This document shows, piece after piece, positions 25,569-35,688 of a stretch of DNA of 64,000 bases (position 1 is the stretch's first letter; every line of letters begins with the position of its first letter). The notes beneath the pieces are model-generated. The model was not told where the DNA came from and did not search any database. It saw only the letters and a list, made by a program, of their open reading frames with translations. This DNA is from Bacteroidota bacterium. Lineage in GTDB: Bacteria; Bacteroidota; Bacteroidia; Bacteroidales; Paludibacteraceae. Position numbers and translations under genes: made by a program. The stretch lies in the NCBI GenBank assembly GCA_017860295.1, contig JAFNAS010000015.1, positions 1 through 64,000 of the forward strand, written 5' to 3'.

Positions 25569-28415
25569 TCAGGTCTGACAGGAGCAGATAAGATTGCGAT
25601 CACCATACGCATTATCGATGCGTCCTACCTGCAACCAAAACTTATTTTCTTTTACCCAATCAAGCGGATATGCAGCCTTGGTGCGTGAATAAGGGTGCGC
25701 CCATTCGTCGGCTGCCACTTCGTATTCGCAATGCGGCGCATTCAACAATACATTATCGTTCTTATCCGCAACACCATTTTCAATCTCCTTGATTTCGTCA
25801 TAAATAACCGACATTGCCTCTACAAAGCGATCCAACTCGGCCAGCGACTCACTTTCGGTAGGTTCTACCATCAGTGTGCCGTGCACCGGGAACGAAAGCG
25901 TAGGAGCATGAAATCCGAAATCCATCAACCGCTTTGCGATGTCGGCTTCGGTAACACCTGCCGTTGCCTTGAAGTGGCGACATTCCAAAATCATTTCGTG
26001 CCCCACTCTGCCGGTAGCACCCGTATAGACAATACCGTAGGTGTCTTTGAGTTTCTCCGCCAGATAATTGGCATTGAGGATTGCTATTTTGGTAACTTGT
26101 GTCAAGCCTTCAGCACCCAACATACGAATGTAACCGTACGATATCGGCAACACGCTGGCACTTCCATAAGGAGATGCAGCTACCGCATTGTATTGCACAT
26201 CGCCATCGACAACCGGATGCTGCGGCAGGTATTTTGCCAAATGAGCCGCTACGCAAATAGGACCAACACCCGGGCCACCGCCACCGTGCGGGATAGCAAA
26301 CGTTTTGTGCAAATTCAAATGACACACATCGGCTCCGACAAAAGCCGGAGAGGTAAGCCCCACTTGGGCATTCATGTTGGCTCCATCCATGTACACTTGT
26401 CCTCCGTTTGCATGAACGGCATCGCAAATTTCACGAATAGCCACTTCAAAAATACCGTGAGTCGACGGATAGGTAATCATCAAAGCGGCCAACTCATTCT
26501 TGTATTGTTCGGCCTTTGCTTTCAAAGCGGCCACATCCACATTGCCATTTTCGTCGCATGCCGTAACGACAACCTTAAAGCCAGCCTGTGCAGCACTGGC
26601 GGGATTGGTGCCGTGGGCCGAAGCCGGAATCAGCACGACGTTGCGTTGCGTTTCTCCCTTATCGGCAAAATAGTTCCGAATGGTCATCAATCCGGTATAT
26701 TCACCGGCAGCTCCAGAGTTCGGTTGCAGTGTAACGGCTGCGAATCCGGTTATTTCGGCAAGATATTGTTTTAATTCACTAAACAGGATGTGATATCCCT
26801 GAGCCTGATCTGCAGGCGCAAACGGATGCATGGCACCCCAGTGAGGACTACTCAACGGAAGCATCTCGGCTGCGGCGTTCAATTTCATGGTACACGAGCC
26901 AAGCGATATCATGGAATGTGCCAGCGAAATGTCCCGGCGTTCCAATTTTTTGATGTATCGCATCAAATCCGTTTCGGAACGATAAAGGCTAAAAACTGTC
27001 TGTTGCAAATAGGCCGAGCTTCGCTTCAACGAAGCGGGTATCGCGTCCGGTTTGGTTTCGGATTGTTCTGTTGGCACCGATTTGCCAGCAGCTTCGGCAA
27101 ACACAGCCACCAGCGCCTGCAATTTTTGATCGGTCGTAGTCTCGTCAATACTTACGCCCACTTCACCCGCAGCAAAATAGCGCAGATTGATCTTCTGCTG
27201 CAATGCTTTTTCTTTCAATACCTCTACCAAAACTCCTGCGGGCAGGGTAATTTTCAACGTATCAAAAAAGTGTCTGTTATTGTTTTTGTAACCCAATCCT
27301 TCGAGAGCCGCAGAAAGTTGCAGCGTGTACGAATGAATTCGTCCGGCAATCTTTTTCAATCCTTCCGGCCCATGATAAACCGCATAAAACGAAGCCATCG
27401 TGGCCAGCAGGGCCTGTGCCGTGCAAATATTGGAGGTCGCCCTTTCGCGTTTGATATGCTGTTCGCGGGTTTGCAATGCCAAACGATAAGCCGTTTTTCC
27501 ATGCACATCTTTCGAAATACCGATGATGCGACCCGGAATATCGCGTTTGAATTCATCACGCGTTGCCATGTAAGCCGCCGACGGACCGCCGTATCCCATC
27601 GGAATACCGAAACGTTGTGTCGAACCGAAAGCGACATCGGCACCCCACTCGCCCGGAGGTGTCAACAGAGTCAATGCCAGCAAATCGGCAGCCACAGCCA
27701 CCCGGCAACCATTCGCATGTGCTTTTTCCACAAACTGTGCGTACTCTTTTATCTCGCCATTGGAATCGGGATATTGTACGATAGCCCCGAATACGGGTAT
27801 CGAGAAATCGAAAGTATCCACATCTGTAACCAGCAGATTGATTCCCTGCGGAAGCGAGCGGGTTTTCAATACCGAAAGAGTTTGTGGCCAGATGTTTTGA
27901 TCGACCAACAACGTATTGACATCCGTTTTCTGCTGATCACGACTACGGGTATTGTGAAACAGGGTCATCGCTTCGGCAGCTGCGGTAGCCTCGTCAAGAA
28001 GTGAAGCGTTTGCCAGCGGCAGCGATGTCAGTTCGGTAACAACCGTCTGAAAATTGAGCAGCGCCTCCAAACGACCTTGCGAAATCTCAGCCTGATACGG
28101 AGTATACGAGGTATACCAAACCGGATTTTCAAATACATTTCGCCAAATCACAGCCGGAGTCACCGTGTTGTAGTAACCCATCCCGATGTAATTGGTAAAG
28201 AGTTGATTCTTCAACGCCAGATCGTGAATATGCTCGGCATACTCCTGCTCCGAGAGAGGAACCGGCAAATTCAGCGGTGTTGTTAACCTGATGTCGGAAG
28301 GTATCGTTTGGTCGATTAATTCATCTAAAGAGCCGACACCGATCGTAGCCAGCATTTTCGGCAGGTCGTCGCGGGTTATTCCGTTGTGACGATCAACAAA
28401 TTGTTCGGATTGCAT
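25569..28415 (-). CDS. gcvP: Glycine dehydrogenase (decarboxylating), P-protein of the glycine cleavage system
   Basis: 948 residues, full length single-chain form. Both halves of the pseudodimer are present; the active C-terminal half has the PLP lysine in CHLNLHKTFAIPHGGGGPG. The N-terminal half has MGYYNTVTPAVIWRNVFENP and TPYQAEISQGRLEALLNFQT. It decarboxylates glycine and passes the aminomethyl group to GcvH. gcvT and gcvH are not next to it. An 11-bp inverted repeat sits just upstream of the start codon. Confidence 0.97.
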   Translation of the reverse strand: MQSEQFVDRHNGITRDDLPKMLATIGVGSLDELIDQTIPSDIRLTTPLNLPVPLSEQEYAEHIHDLALKNQLFTNYIGMGYYNTVTPAVIWRNVFENPVWYTSYTPYQAEISQGRLEALLNFQTVVTELTSLPLANASLLDEATAAAEAMTLFHNTRSRDQQKTDVNTLLVDQNIWPQTLSVLKTRSLPQGINLLVTDVDTFDFSIPVFGAIVQYPDSNGEIKEYAQFVEKAHANGCRVAVAADLLALTLLTPPGEWGADVAFGSTQRFGIPMGYGGPSAAYMATRDEFKRDIPGRIIGISKDVHGKTAYRLALQTREQHIKRERATSNICTAQALLATMASFYAVYHGPEGLKKIAGRIHSYTLQLSAALEGLGYKNNNRHFFDTLKITLPAGVLVEVLKEKALQQKINLRYFAAGEVGVSIDETTTDQKLQALVAVFAEAAGKSVPTEQSETKPDAIPASLKRSSAYLQQTVFSLYRSETDLMRYIKKLERRDISLAHSMISLGSCTMKLNAAAEMLPLSSPHWGAMHPFAPADQAQGYHILFSELKQYLAEITGFAAVTLQPNSGAAGEYTGLMTIRNYFADKGETQRNVVLIPASAHGTNPASAAQAGFKVVVTACDENGNVDVAALKAKAEQYKNELAALMITYPSTHGIFEVAIREICDAVHANGGQVYMDGANMNAQVGLTSPAFVGADVCHLNLHKTFAIPHGGGGPGVGPICVAAHLAKYLPQHPVVDGDVQYNAVAASPYGSASVLPISYGYIRMLGAEGLTQVTKIAILNANYLAEKLKDTYGIVYTGATGRVGHEMILECRHFKATAGVTEADIAKRLMDFGFHAPTLSFPVHGTLMVEPTESESLAELDRFVEAMSVIYDEIKEIENGVADKNDNVLLNAPHCEYEVAADEWAHPYSRTKAAYPLDWVKENKFWLQVGRIDNAYGDRNLICSCQT

Positions 28416-28441
28416 TACTGATAGTAAGATTAAAGAAATTG

Positions 28442-28480
28442 CTTTTTACAAGGTTCTGGTAATATAGTACTTGTAAAAAG
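28442..28480. promoter_or_regulatory. Inverted repeat upstream of gcvP
   Basis: CTTTTTACAAG (28442-28452) and CTTGTAAAAAG (28470-28480) form a perfect 11-bp inverted repeat with a 17-bp spacer, starting 27 bp from the gcvP start codon. It has no T-tract typical of a terminator in the sense direction. It could be an operator or a leader hairpin. The remaining bases up to 28798 show no credible gene. Confidence 0.4.
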
Positions 28481-28798
28481 TTTTGATTTTTAATTTATGC
28501 ATCCAAAGGTACATCACTTTTATCAAAACTGAAAAGAAAACCCATCTAACTTATTGACAACTATAAGAGTGAAAGCATTTCTCATAGAATTATTGCAGAT
28601 CGTTAGCAAAGCATAACATATTCAATAAAATTGAAATACATTGCATGCAAAACGACACAAAGATCATCAACTCACAATTCACCTGATGCACAATGACGGA
28701 ATAGCAGACCATTCAGTTTTATCTTATTAATTTTCTTTGGATATCTGATGCCAATGATTCGTTATAGTGAACCACTGATTTAAATTCTGGTTCATAGA

Positions 28799-29751
28799 TC
28801 ATTCTCCACGAATCTCTTTCCCTAATCTATCCATCTGCGATGGGGCACTGCCGTGACGGATAAGAATATTGCCGCTGTTATCCAACAACATATACCACGG
28901 AATCACGATTGCTCCATTCCGATCATATAACTTCCCCAGTGCTGCATCCAACGTTTTGTTTGCCCTTACATGATATCCTTCCAGACGGCAATATTTAATC
29001 ATGTTTTCCCATTGTACAGCATCCTGATCGCGATCGAGAGAGATATATACAGCATCGGAATGTCGTTTGGTTTCAAGAGTTTTTGCAGCTCGTCGCTGTG
29101 TGCAAATTCAGCTTTACACGGGCCACACCAGGTCGCCCACACATCGACAAATATTTTAGGCTTACCGATTGCTTTTGCAATCTCAGCCAGACTGTCTTTG
29201 TTTTAATAGTCCTCCACAAATTTCATTTGTGCGTTGAAAGCGGTAGTTGCCGTCTGATGAGACTTTACAATTTTCTCAATCAAAGGAGAGATGAATGGAA
29301 TATATGCGCTTTGTGGATAGGCCGATTTGAAATCGTCAAACAATCCGATCAACTCCTTTTCATATCGATCCTGAGAGCATTCTTCATACAAATAAGAGGC
29401 AATATAATCTTCCTGTACATTGATCGGTAAATACTTTTTACTCTCGTTTATCTTATTGATTTTGTTTTGTTTCGACTTACTGGTTTCTTCCAATTTCTCC
29501 CGTATAAAATTACCATGCATGTATATCTGAAAATAGACATAACACTCTGCATAATAGCGAAACCTCTGCGATTGCAAAGTTTTGGGATTAGAAAATAATG
29601 GCTGTTTAAAAACTTCTTTCCACAAAACGGCAAAATCGGGAGCAAATGTTTTCATCATACCCTGTCCCACCATCAAATCTTTCATCCATGCTACAGTAAC
29701 CAAAACAGCATCGTAATAGCAATTTCTGTCTGCTTTTATCAGAGAAATCAT
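28799..29751 (-). pseudogene. TlpA-like thioredoxin-fold protein, interrupted by an in-frame TAA
   Basis: Reading from 29751 to 28799 gives one frame of 317 codons broken only by TAA at 29205-29203. The upstream part is a helical region (VLWKEVFKQPLFSNPKTLQ, AYIPFISPLIEKIV). Immediately after the stop the frame continues NKDSLAEIAKAIGKPKIFVDVWATWCGPCKAEF, an intact thioredoxin WCGPC site, then LYISLDRDQDAVQW and IPWYMLLDNSGNILI. Such proteins are periplasmic thiol reductases of the TlpA/ResA type. No signal peptide is visible at the current N-terminus, so the 5' end is probably also damaged. The two halves could only be made as separate fragments. Confidence 0.75.
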
Positions 29752-29929
29752 CTTAAACAGACAACAGCGCTACAGCTTATAGGCAAACCGTAAAAAAACT
29801 TGACAATGAAACGAAGATTCAATATTTCATCATAAATGGGTCTTGCTTTTTCTTGAAATTGAGGCGGGCTGAAATGGAATAATAAGAAGTCAAAATAACT
29901 TCCACAATTATTAACCCCTAAAAAAACAG

Positions 29930-29937
29930 TACCTTTG
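29930..29937 (+). promoter_or_regulatory. TACCTTTG -7 element ahead of the M6 protease gene
   Basis: TACCTTTG preceded by an A-rich run (AAAAAAACAG). The same context, AAAAACACTACCTTTGTT, precedes the small secreted protein gene at 48244. It lies 216 bp upstream of the protease start, so the leader would be long. The -33 region is weak. Confidence 0.35.
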
Positions 29938-30152
29938 TTCGATTTTAAAGAATAAATAGTGTTGTTGGATTTCATTGTAGAATGCTCCGAATATGTAAAA
30001 TATGGCATGCTGTTTTACAGCAACATAACTGATCGTTCAGGCATGATACGATCACTTTTAAATCACAAAACATGCTAAAAGGATACTATTTTATTGGTTT
30101 TTAACGTTAAAAGCAATATTTTTGACCTGAATACTTTATAAAACGTCAACTC

Positions 30153-33100
30153 GTGAAGAAAAACCTTTTTATTTTATTGTTTCTGCTCTCATGTGCCATT
30201 CAAGTAGCAGCCGTATCGGCCTTTCCCAAGCCGGTTAAAATCACACAACCAGATGGAACTGTCGTCACCGTTATTCAAAAAGGAGATGAACATTTCCACT
30301 GGATGGAAACTACCGATGGTATCACTTTGATGAAAAACAGCACAGGATATATCACCTACGCCACTAAGGATACCAAAGGTAACATGACCGCTTCCGACGT
30401 TATTGCACAAGATGTATCAGCACGTTCGACAAAAGTAAAAAGTTTTCTGGCAACTCAAACCGAAAAGGTGTTTTTCAGTCAGGCTCAGCTCGATTCTGTA
30501 AGTTCTCGAAGTAAAACATCGTCTCTATTTCAACAGCAAAAAAGCGCAGCTGCTCCTACCGGTACTGTTAAAATTCTGGTTGTACTGATGTCATTCAAAG
30601 ACGTAGCATTCTCTAAAACTACAACCGACTTCAATAACTTATTCAACCAAACCGGATACTCCACCAATAACAACCAAAGTTCCGTAAAAGAGTACTTCGA
30701 CGCCAATTCGTACGGTAAGTTTTCTATGTCATTCGATGTGAAAGGTCCGTACGTAGCTGCCAACAATCGGGTATATTACGGCAAAGATGTAGGTGGAACG
30801 GAAGGTAACGACCAACACCCCGATTCGTTAGTACAAGAGGCCATCAGAGCTATCCACACAAACGACCCCACGTTTAGTTTTGCCGATTACAGTGCCATCA
30901 GCATTATTTTCGCCGGTAACGGACAAGAATTCACCGGCGTAACCACAGATGCAATCTGGTCGCACCAGAACGATTTCACTCCACCCAGTTATTGCTCTAT
31001 TACCCATTACCTTTGTACACCAGAGTTGTATGCCAACTCAACCAGCATCACTTGTACCATGGGGGTCCTTTGCCATGAACTGAACCATGTGATCGGAGCT
31101 CCCGATTATTATGACACCAATTACGACAACACAGGAGACGGATCTTTTGTCGGTACCGGCGATTGGGATTTGATGGCCGAAGGAAGCTGGAACAGCATCG
31201 GATCCAATTATTACGGCACCTGTCCGCCCAATCTGACACTCTATCAAAAATATCGCTATGGATGGATTACCCCTACCACTCTGACATCATCTACCACGGT
31301 CAGTAACATGGCTGCAAATGGTACGAAAGGGGAAGCCTATATTATAAACACTCCGACTCGCGGAGAATATTATCTGCTTGAGAACAGACAGCAAAGCGGC
31401 TATGACAGTGCATTACCCGGACACGGCCTGATGATCTACCACATAGCCAAATATGCCGACGATTTATTTTATAACCTGAATATTACAGCGCCGCAAAAAG
31501 TATATCCTGTCTGTGCTTCGGCATCCACCGACCCATCGTCTACAGTAGCGTCATACGGCACTATCAACTCGGGAGGTTGCCCTTTTCCGGGCACATCGGG
31601 CAAGACTTCGTTTACCGATAGCACCACGCCATCGGCAAAAGCATGGAGCGGATCCAACAACCTGAAACCCATCACCGACATCACGGAAAGTAACGGAACG
31701 ATCTCATTCAGCTTTATGAAAAATCAGGCCGTAGCGCCAAGCCCGCTAAACCTGACAGGAAAAGTAACAGGCTCCAATCTCGTCCTTTCTTGGAATAAAC
31801 CGACCAATATGCCGGTTCTGTCCGATAGTATCAAAGAACAGCATTGGGATGGAAGCAGTCAGGATGGCTCTCTATATACCAACTCTCAAACAACCTGGTC
31901 GTGTGGACAAATGTACAGTGTAGACTCTCTGAAACAATATGTTGGCAAAAAATGGACAGGCGTTAAATTTATGCCAACCGATGGAAATGCTTCCAATTAT
32001 TACATCGAACTTTACAAAATTAACTCAGTATCGACCTCTAGCAATACCATGTCGGCTACTCTGCTACAAAGCCAAGCAATTAGCGGAGTAACTGCTGATA
32101 GCTGGAATGAATTCACATTCACTAGTCCCGTCACCATTCAGTCTGGCATCAACTATGGCGTTGCCGTAAAATATACCTCTTCAAGCGGATATACCCCTTC
32201 GGTTGACCGTGGACCGCAAATACGCACTGCAAGCGGATTTAACTGCGGAGCATTTTATGGCACCTCACCCTCTTTTTCGTTGCTTGATAACTCATCGTTG
32301 GATTATAATTTTAATGTCAGAGGATTGATTAATATCGGTAATCCTATCAGTTACAACGTATACTATAACAACACGTTGATTGGCACCTCGGATACTCTCT
32401 CCTATTCCGTTCCTTCGGCATCTCTCGGCACATATTGCATCCAGACGGTCAACAGTGGAATAACTGGGGCTGAAGCTTGTCTGGATTATGAGGCAAGTTA
32501 TACCATTGCAACAACAGCCAACCCCTCAGCAGGAGGAACAGTTAGCGGAGCAGGAAACTATGCTTCCGGATCAAATTGTGTACTGAAAGCTACGGCCAAC
32601 TCAGGATATACATTTGTAAACTGGACAGAAAACGGAACGATATTCTCGACATTATCAACGGATACTTTTACGGTCAGTTCGGCTCACAACCTACTGGCAA
32701 ATTTTGCGATAGACGACAGCAAACATGCTGTTACCGTTACCATCAACCCTTCAAGCGGAGGCTCTGTAAGCGGAACAGGTGTCTATGCCAATGGAGTAAA
32801 CTGCACACTCACGGCAACTGCCAATACCGGTTATACATTCGCCAACTGGACCCTGAACGGAGCTATCGTTTCTACCAGTGCCAGCTATACTTTCGCTGTA
32901 AATACAAATGTTGCGTTGACAGCCAACTTTACCATCAACAGCTATGCGGTAACAACAACACCTAGCCCTTCCGCCGGAGGCACTGTCACCGGAGCAGGCT
33001 CGTATGTTTACGGTTCCAGTTGTACCGTTACTGCAACGCCGAATACAGGCTATACATTCACCAACTGGACCGAAAATGGGGTTGTGCTTTCTACCGATCC

Positions 33101-33599
33101 CAGTTATACATTTACAGTGGGTGCTGCGCATACCCTGACGGCTGTCTTTACAATCAACCAATATACCGTCTCGGCAACGGCATACCCAACCACAGGTGGT
33201 ACGATAAACGGCACCGGAACCTACGACTACGGATCCAATTGCACCCTCAGCGCCATACCTTCGAGCGGCTCTTCTTTTGCCTATTGGACGGAAAACGGAT
33301 CCATCGTCTCTACTGCGGCAAATTACACACTCGCTATCATTGACGATCATACTCTGGTGGCTAACTTTACATCCTCCTCCCCATTGATCTACAATTATAG
33401 CTCAAGCAGTAATGGACATACCATATCTCCGCAAATTGTCGGACTCGATACCGGAGCAAAGATTTACGTCTATTTTCCGGATGGCAGGTTATACAAAGTA
33501 GTAACCAATACCAGTTACAATACTACTATCGACTTACCTCAAGGTGTTTGGATCATTAAAGCCGGATCAAAAGCCGCTAAAGTGATCGTAACAAATTAA
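30153..33599 (+). CDS. Secreted M6-family metalloprotease with four C-terminal repeats and type IX sorting-like tail
   Basis: 1148 residues, GTG start chosen because it begins a good signal peptide (MKKNLFILLFLLSCAIQVAAVSA). A propeptide-like region precedes the M6 catalytic domain; the zinc site is H308-E-L-N-H312 followed by VIGAPDYYD, i.e. HExxHxxGxxD. Residues ~780-1074 hold four ~70-residue repeats, each with GG(T/S)V.G.G.Y..G..C.L.A, GY(T)F.NWT.NG and a closing LTANFT, of the InlB/Listeria-Bacteroides (flg_new-like) repeat type. The last ~75 residues (IYVYFPDGRLYKVV ... GVWIIKAGSKAAKVIVTN) resemble a type A sorting domain. A surface or secreted protease is predicted. A 16-bp hairpin follows the gene. 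Confidence 0.88.
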   Translation: MKKNLFILLFLLSCAIQVAAVSAFPKPVKITQPDGTVVTVIQKGDEHFHWMETTDGITLMKNSTGYITYATKDTKGNMTASDVIAQDVSARSTKVKSFLATQTEKVFFSQAQLDSVSSRSKTSSLFQQQKSAAAPTGTVKILVVLMSFKDVAFSKTTTDFNNLFNQTGYSTNNNQSSVKEYFDANSYGKFSMSFDVKGPYVAANNRVYYGKDVGGTEGNDQHPDSLVQEAIRAIHTNDPTFSFADYSAISIIFAGNGQEFTGVTTDAIWSHQNDFTPPSYCSITHYLCTPELYANSTSITCTMGVLCHELNHVIGAPDYYDTNYDNTGDGSFVGTGDWDLMAEGSWNSIGSNYYGTCPPNLTLYQKYRYGWITPTTLTSSTTVSNMAANGTKGEAYIINTPTRGEYYLLENRQQSGYDSALPGHGLMIYHIAKYADDLFYNLNITAPQKVYPVCASASTDPSSTVASYGTINSGGCPFPGTSGKTSFTDSTTPSAKAWSGSNNLKPITDITESNGTISFSFMKNQAVAPSPLNLTGKVTGSNLVLSWNKPTNMPVLSDSIKEQHWDGSSQDGSLYTNSQTTWSCGQMYSVDSLKQYVGKKWTGVKFMPTDGNASNYYIELYKINSVSTSSNTMSATLLQSQAISGVTADSWNEFTFTSPVTIQSGINYGVAVKYTSSSGYTPSVDRGPQIRTASGFNCGAFYGTSPSFSLLDNSSLDYNFNVRGLINIGNPISYNVYYNNTLIGTSDTLSYSVPSASLGTYCIQTVNSGITGAEACLDYEASYTIATTANPSAGGTVSGAGNYASGSNCVLKATANSGYTFVNWTENGTIFSTLSTDTFTVSSAHNLLANFAIDDSKHAVTVTINPSSGGSVSGTGVYANGVNCTLTATANTGYTFANWTLNGAIVSTSASYTFAVNTNVALTANFTINSYAVTTTPSPSAGGTVTGAGSYVYGSSCTVTATPNTGYTFTNWTENGVVLSTDPSYTFTVGAAHTLTAVFTINQYTVSATAYPTTGGTINGTGTYDYGSNCTLSAIPSSGSSFAYWTENGSIVSTAANYTLAIIDDHTLVANFTSSSPLIYNYSSSSNGHTISPQIVGLDTGAKIYVYFPDGRLYKVVTNTSYNTTIDLPQGVWIIKAGSKAAKVIVTN

Positions 33600-33608
33600 T
33601 TACAATAG

Positions 33609-33645
33609 ATAACAGATCAGATAATCTTATTATCTGATCTGTTAT
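33609..33645 (+). terminator. Strong hairpin after the M6 protease gene
   Basis: Perfect 16-bp stem: 33609-33624 pairs with 33630-33645 around a 5-base loop (TCTTA). The core reads CAGATCAGATAA. It sits 9 bp after the protease stop codon. No strong T-tract follows, but position and symmetry support a terminator or mRNA 3'-end stabiliser. Confidence 0.7.
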
Positions 33646-33694
33646 AGCAAATTTAGATTCGTATTATTTTCTAATCCTAATAAGTATTCATTTT

Positions 33695-35362
33695 ATGTTT
33701 AAAGAACACCCCAAAGGACTTTTTGCTCTCGCATTGGCTAACACCGGTGAGCGCTTCGGCTACTACACGATGTTAGCCATTTTTACATTATTTCTTCAGG
33801 CTAAATTCGGTTTCGACACGTCGCAGACCAGTTCTTATTTCAGTTGGTTTCTGGGCGCAGTTTACCTCACTCCCCTTTTGGGCGGATTCCTTGCCGACAA
33901 ATGGCTTGGTTACGGACGCACCATCATGATAGGTATTGTGGTGATGTTTGCCGGATATCTTTTACTAGCCATTCCTAACAACGATCGCACCTTCTCGTTG
34001 ATAGCAATGGTGTCGGCACTGGCAATGATTTCACTGGGTACCGGACTCTTTAAAGGCAACCTGCAGGTACTGGTCGGAAATCTTTACGACGATCCAAAAT
34101 ACAGCAACAAACGGGACTTGGCTTTCAGCATTTTTTATATGTGTATCAATATCGGCGCTTTTTTTGCTCCTTCTGCAGCCGAATGGATTACCAACTACAA
34201 TCTCAACCAATATCATCTGACCTACGACGCCCATATTCCCTCGTTGGCTCACCAACTTTTAGAAGGAACCATCTCGTCTGACGGATTGGCTCAGCTTACC
34301 TCTTTGGCGGCCGAACAGGGCACCAAACTGTCACTTACCGATTTTTCAAGTCTCTATATTGAGAAACTGAGCACCTCTTATAATTACGGTTTCGGTATTG
34401 CCTGCATTTCACTGATCATCTCTATTGCCATTTTCGTATTCTTCAAAAAAACCTACAAACATGCCGACTACAATGCCAACAAACCGACGGCGACCTCGCA
34501 TGTGGAAGAGCTGACGCCCAAACAGACCCGCGAACGTATCTTTGCTTTGTTGATGGTATTTGCTGTGGTTGTCTTCTTCTGGATGTCGTTCCACCAAAAT
34601 GGACTGACGATGACATTCTTTGCACGTGACTACACGGCAAGTTCCGTTTCGGGACTGAACCGTATCGGTTTTTCATTGGCAACCATGGTTCTTCTGATAG
34701 CGGCTATTTATAGCATTGCCAATATTTTTCAATCGAAAACAGGAAAAGGAAAAACCATTTCGGGACTCTTTTTGACGGCTTCATTGGGGGCTATTGCTCT
34801 TGTGTATGCCAACATGGAACCTTCGATGAAAATCACGCCTCAAATCTTCCAACAGTTCAATCCGTTCTTTGTAATCGTATTGACACCGCTATCGATAGGT
34901 ATTTTCTCATGGCTTGCCAAAAAGAAGAAAGAACCCTCGGCACCACGTAAAATCAGTTTTGGAATGGTGATTGCCGCTGCAGGTTTTGCTCTGCTGGCAT
35001 TCGGCTCTTTAGGTCTGCTCTCTCCTACTGAACTCAAAGCTACCGGTGGCGTAAGTTCCACCCTGGTTTCACCCGACTGGTTAATTAGTACCTATCTAGT
35101 ACTGACTTTTGCCGAACTATTCCTCAGTCCGATGGGCATTTCGTTTGTTTCGCGTGTGGCACCTCCCAAATACAAAGGTCTGATGATGGGCGGTTGGTTC
35201 GGCGCTACGGCACTGGGCAATAAGTTGACGGGCGTTATCGGCGATCTTTGGGGCGGTGGCATGGAACTGTGGATGGTATGGGGCGTATTGGTGCTCTGCT
35301 GTCTGGTTTCGGCCATCTTTATGTTTGCCATGCTGAAAAAGTTGGAGGCAATTACAGAATAA
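33695..35362 (+). CDS. POT-family proton-dependent oligopeptide transporter
   Basis: 555 residues with 12-14 membrane helices. The N-terminal signature is LANTGERFGYYTM, the POT ExxERFxYY motif with the first Glu replaced by Asn. The second signature GGFLADKWLGYGRTI and the later FSIFYMCINIGAFFAP (PTR2 signature) are clear. These proteins bring di- and tripeptides in with protons. A large loop around 180-215 (SLAHQLLEGTISSDGLAQ) is longer than in enterobacterial homologues. It lies downstream of a secreted protease, which fits peptide scavenging, though a hairpin separates the two. Confidence 0.92.
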   Translation: MFKEHPKGLFALALANTGERFGYYTMLAIFTLFLQAKFGFDTSQTSSYFSWFLGAVYLTPLLGGFLADKWLGYGRTIMIGIVVMFAGYLLLAIPNNDRTFSLIAMVSALAMISLGTGLFKGNLQVLVGNLYDDPKYSNKRDLAFSIFYMCINIGAFFAPSAAEWITNYNLNQYHLTYDAHIPSLAHQLLEGTISSDGLAQLTSLAAEQGTKLSLTDFSSLYIEKLSTSYNYGFGIACISLIISIAIFVFFKKTYKHADYNANKPTATSHVEELTPKQTRERIFALLMVFAVVVFFWMSFHQNGLTMTFFARDYTASSVSGLNRIGFSLATMVLLIAAIYSIANIFQSKTGKGKTISGLFLTASLGAIALVYANMEPSMKITPQIFQQFNPFFVIVLTPLSIGIFSWLAKKKKEPSAPRKISFGMVIAAAGFALLAFGSLGLLSPTELKATGGVSSTLVSPDWLISTYLVLTFAELFLSPMGISFVSRVAPPKYKGLMMGGWFGATALGNKLTGVIGDLWGGGMELWMVWGVLVLCCLVSAIFMFAMLKKLEAITE

Positions 35363-35394
35363 ATATCCGGTAAACTAAACCGAATTTTATTACT

Positions 35395-35431
35395 ATTAAG
35401 GCATTAAGAGAAAATCTCTTAATGCCTTAAT
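35395..35431. terminator. Terminator after the POT transporter gene
   Basis: Perfect 17-bp stem: 35395-35411 pairs with 35415-35431 around AAA. The arm contains AAGGCATTAAGAGA and the right arm is followed by TCTTTT. It lies 33 bp after the stop codon. The CATTAAG/CTTAATG core also occurs in the repeat cluster near 38.8-39.2 kb, so it may be a related element used as a terminator. Confidence 0.75.
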
Positions 35432-35688
35432 TCTTTTAGAGTCGCACAAAGTACATCACAAAGAGCATTAAAAAAGAAGCCGTCGTCTGCATTCATTCCT
35501 GAATAAACAAGGTTTCGCCTTGAAGTTCCTGGTACCAACCTTGGCTGCCTTTGTGGTACAACATAACACTTACTGATGGGTTTTCTTCAAAACCTGATGT
35601 AAAACATCCTTAAATGAAGAAGTTTCTTGAGATAAAACAATATATTTGTCCGTAGAATATTTCTCAAAACATCTAAAACTATTGATCC
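35432..35688. other. Gene-free stretch with possible antisense coding remnant
   Basis: Between the POT terminator and the SixA-like gene no full gene is visible. On the minus strand two overlapping short frames read like protein ends (DKYIVLSQETSSFKDVLHQ and HKGSQGWYQELQGETLFIQE) in different frames, compatible with a decayed gene tail. On the + strand TATATTTG at 35641-35648 fits a -7 element for the SixA-like gene, although no good -33 element precedes it. Confidence 0.3.

Noticed and set aside
29748-30008. An 86-residue minus-strand gene upstream of the broken TlpA-like gene
   Set aside because: Odd composition, no recognisable motif, and it spans the TACCTTTG promoter-like element. It may be a relic of the TlpA-like gene's N-terminus but cannot be supported.
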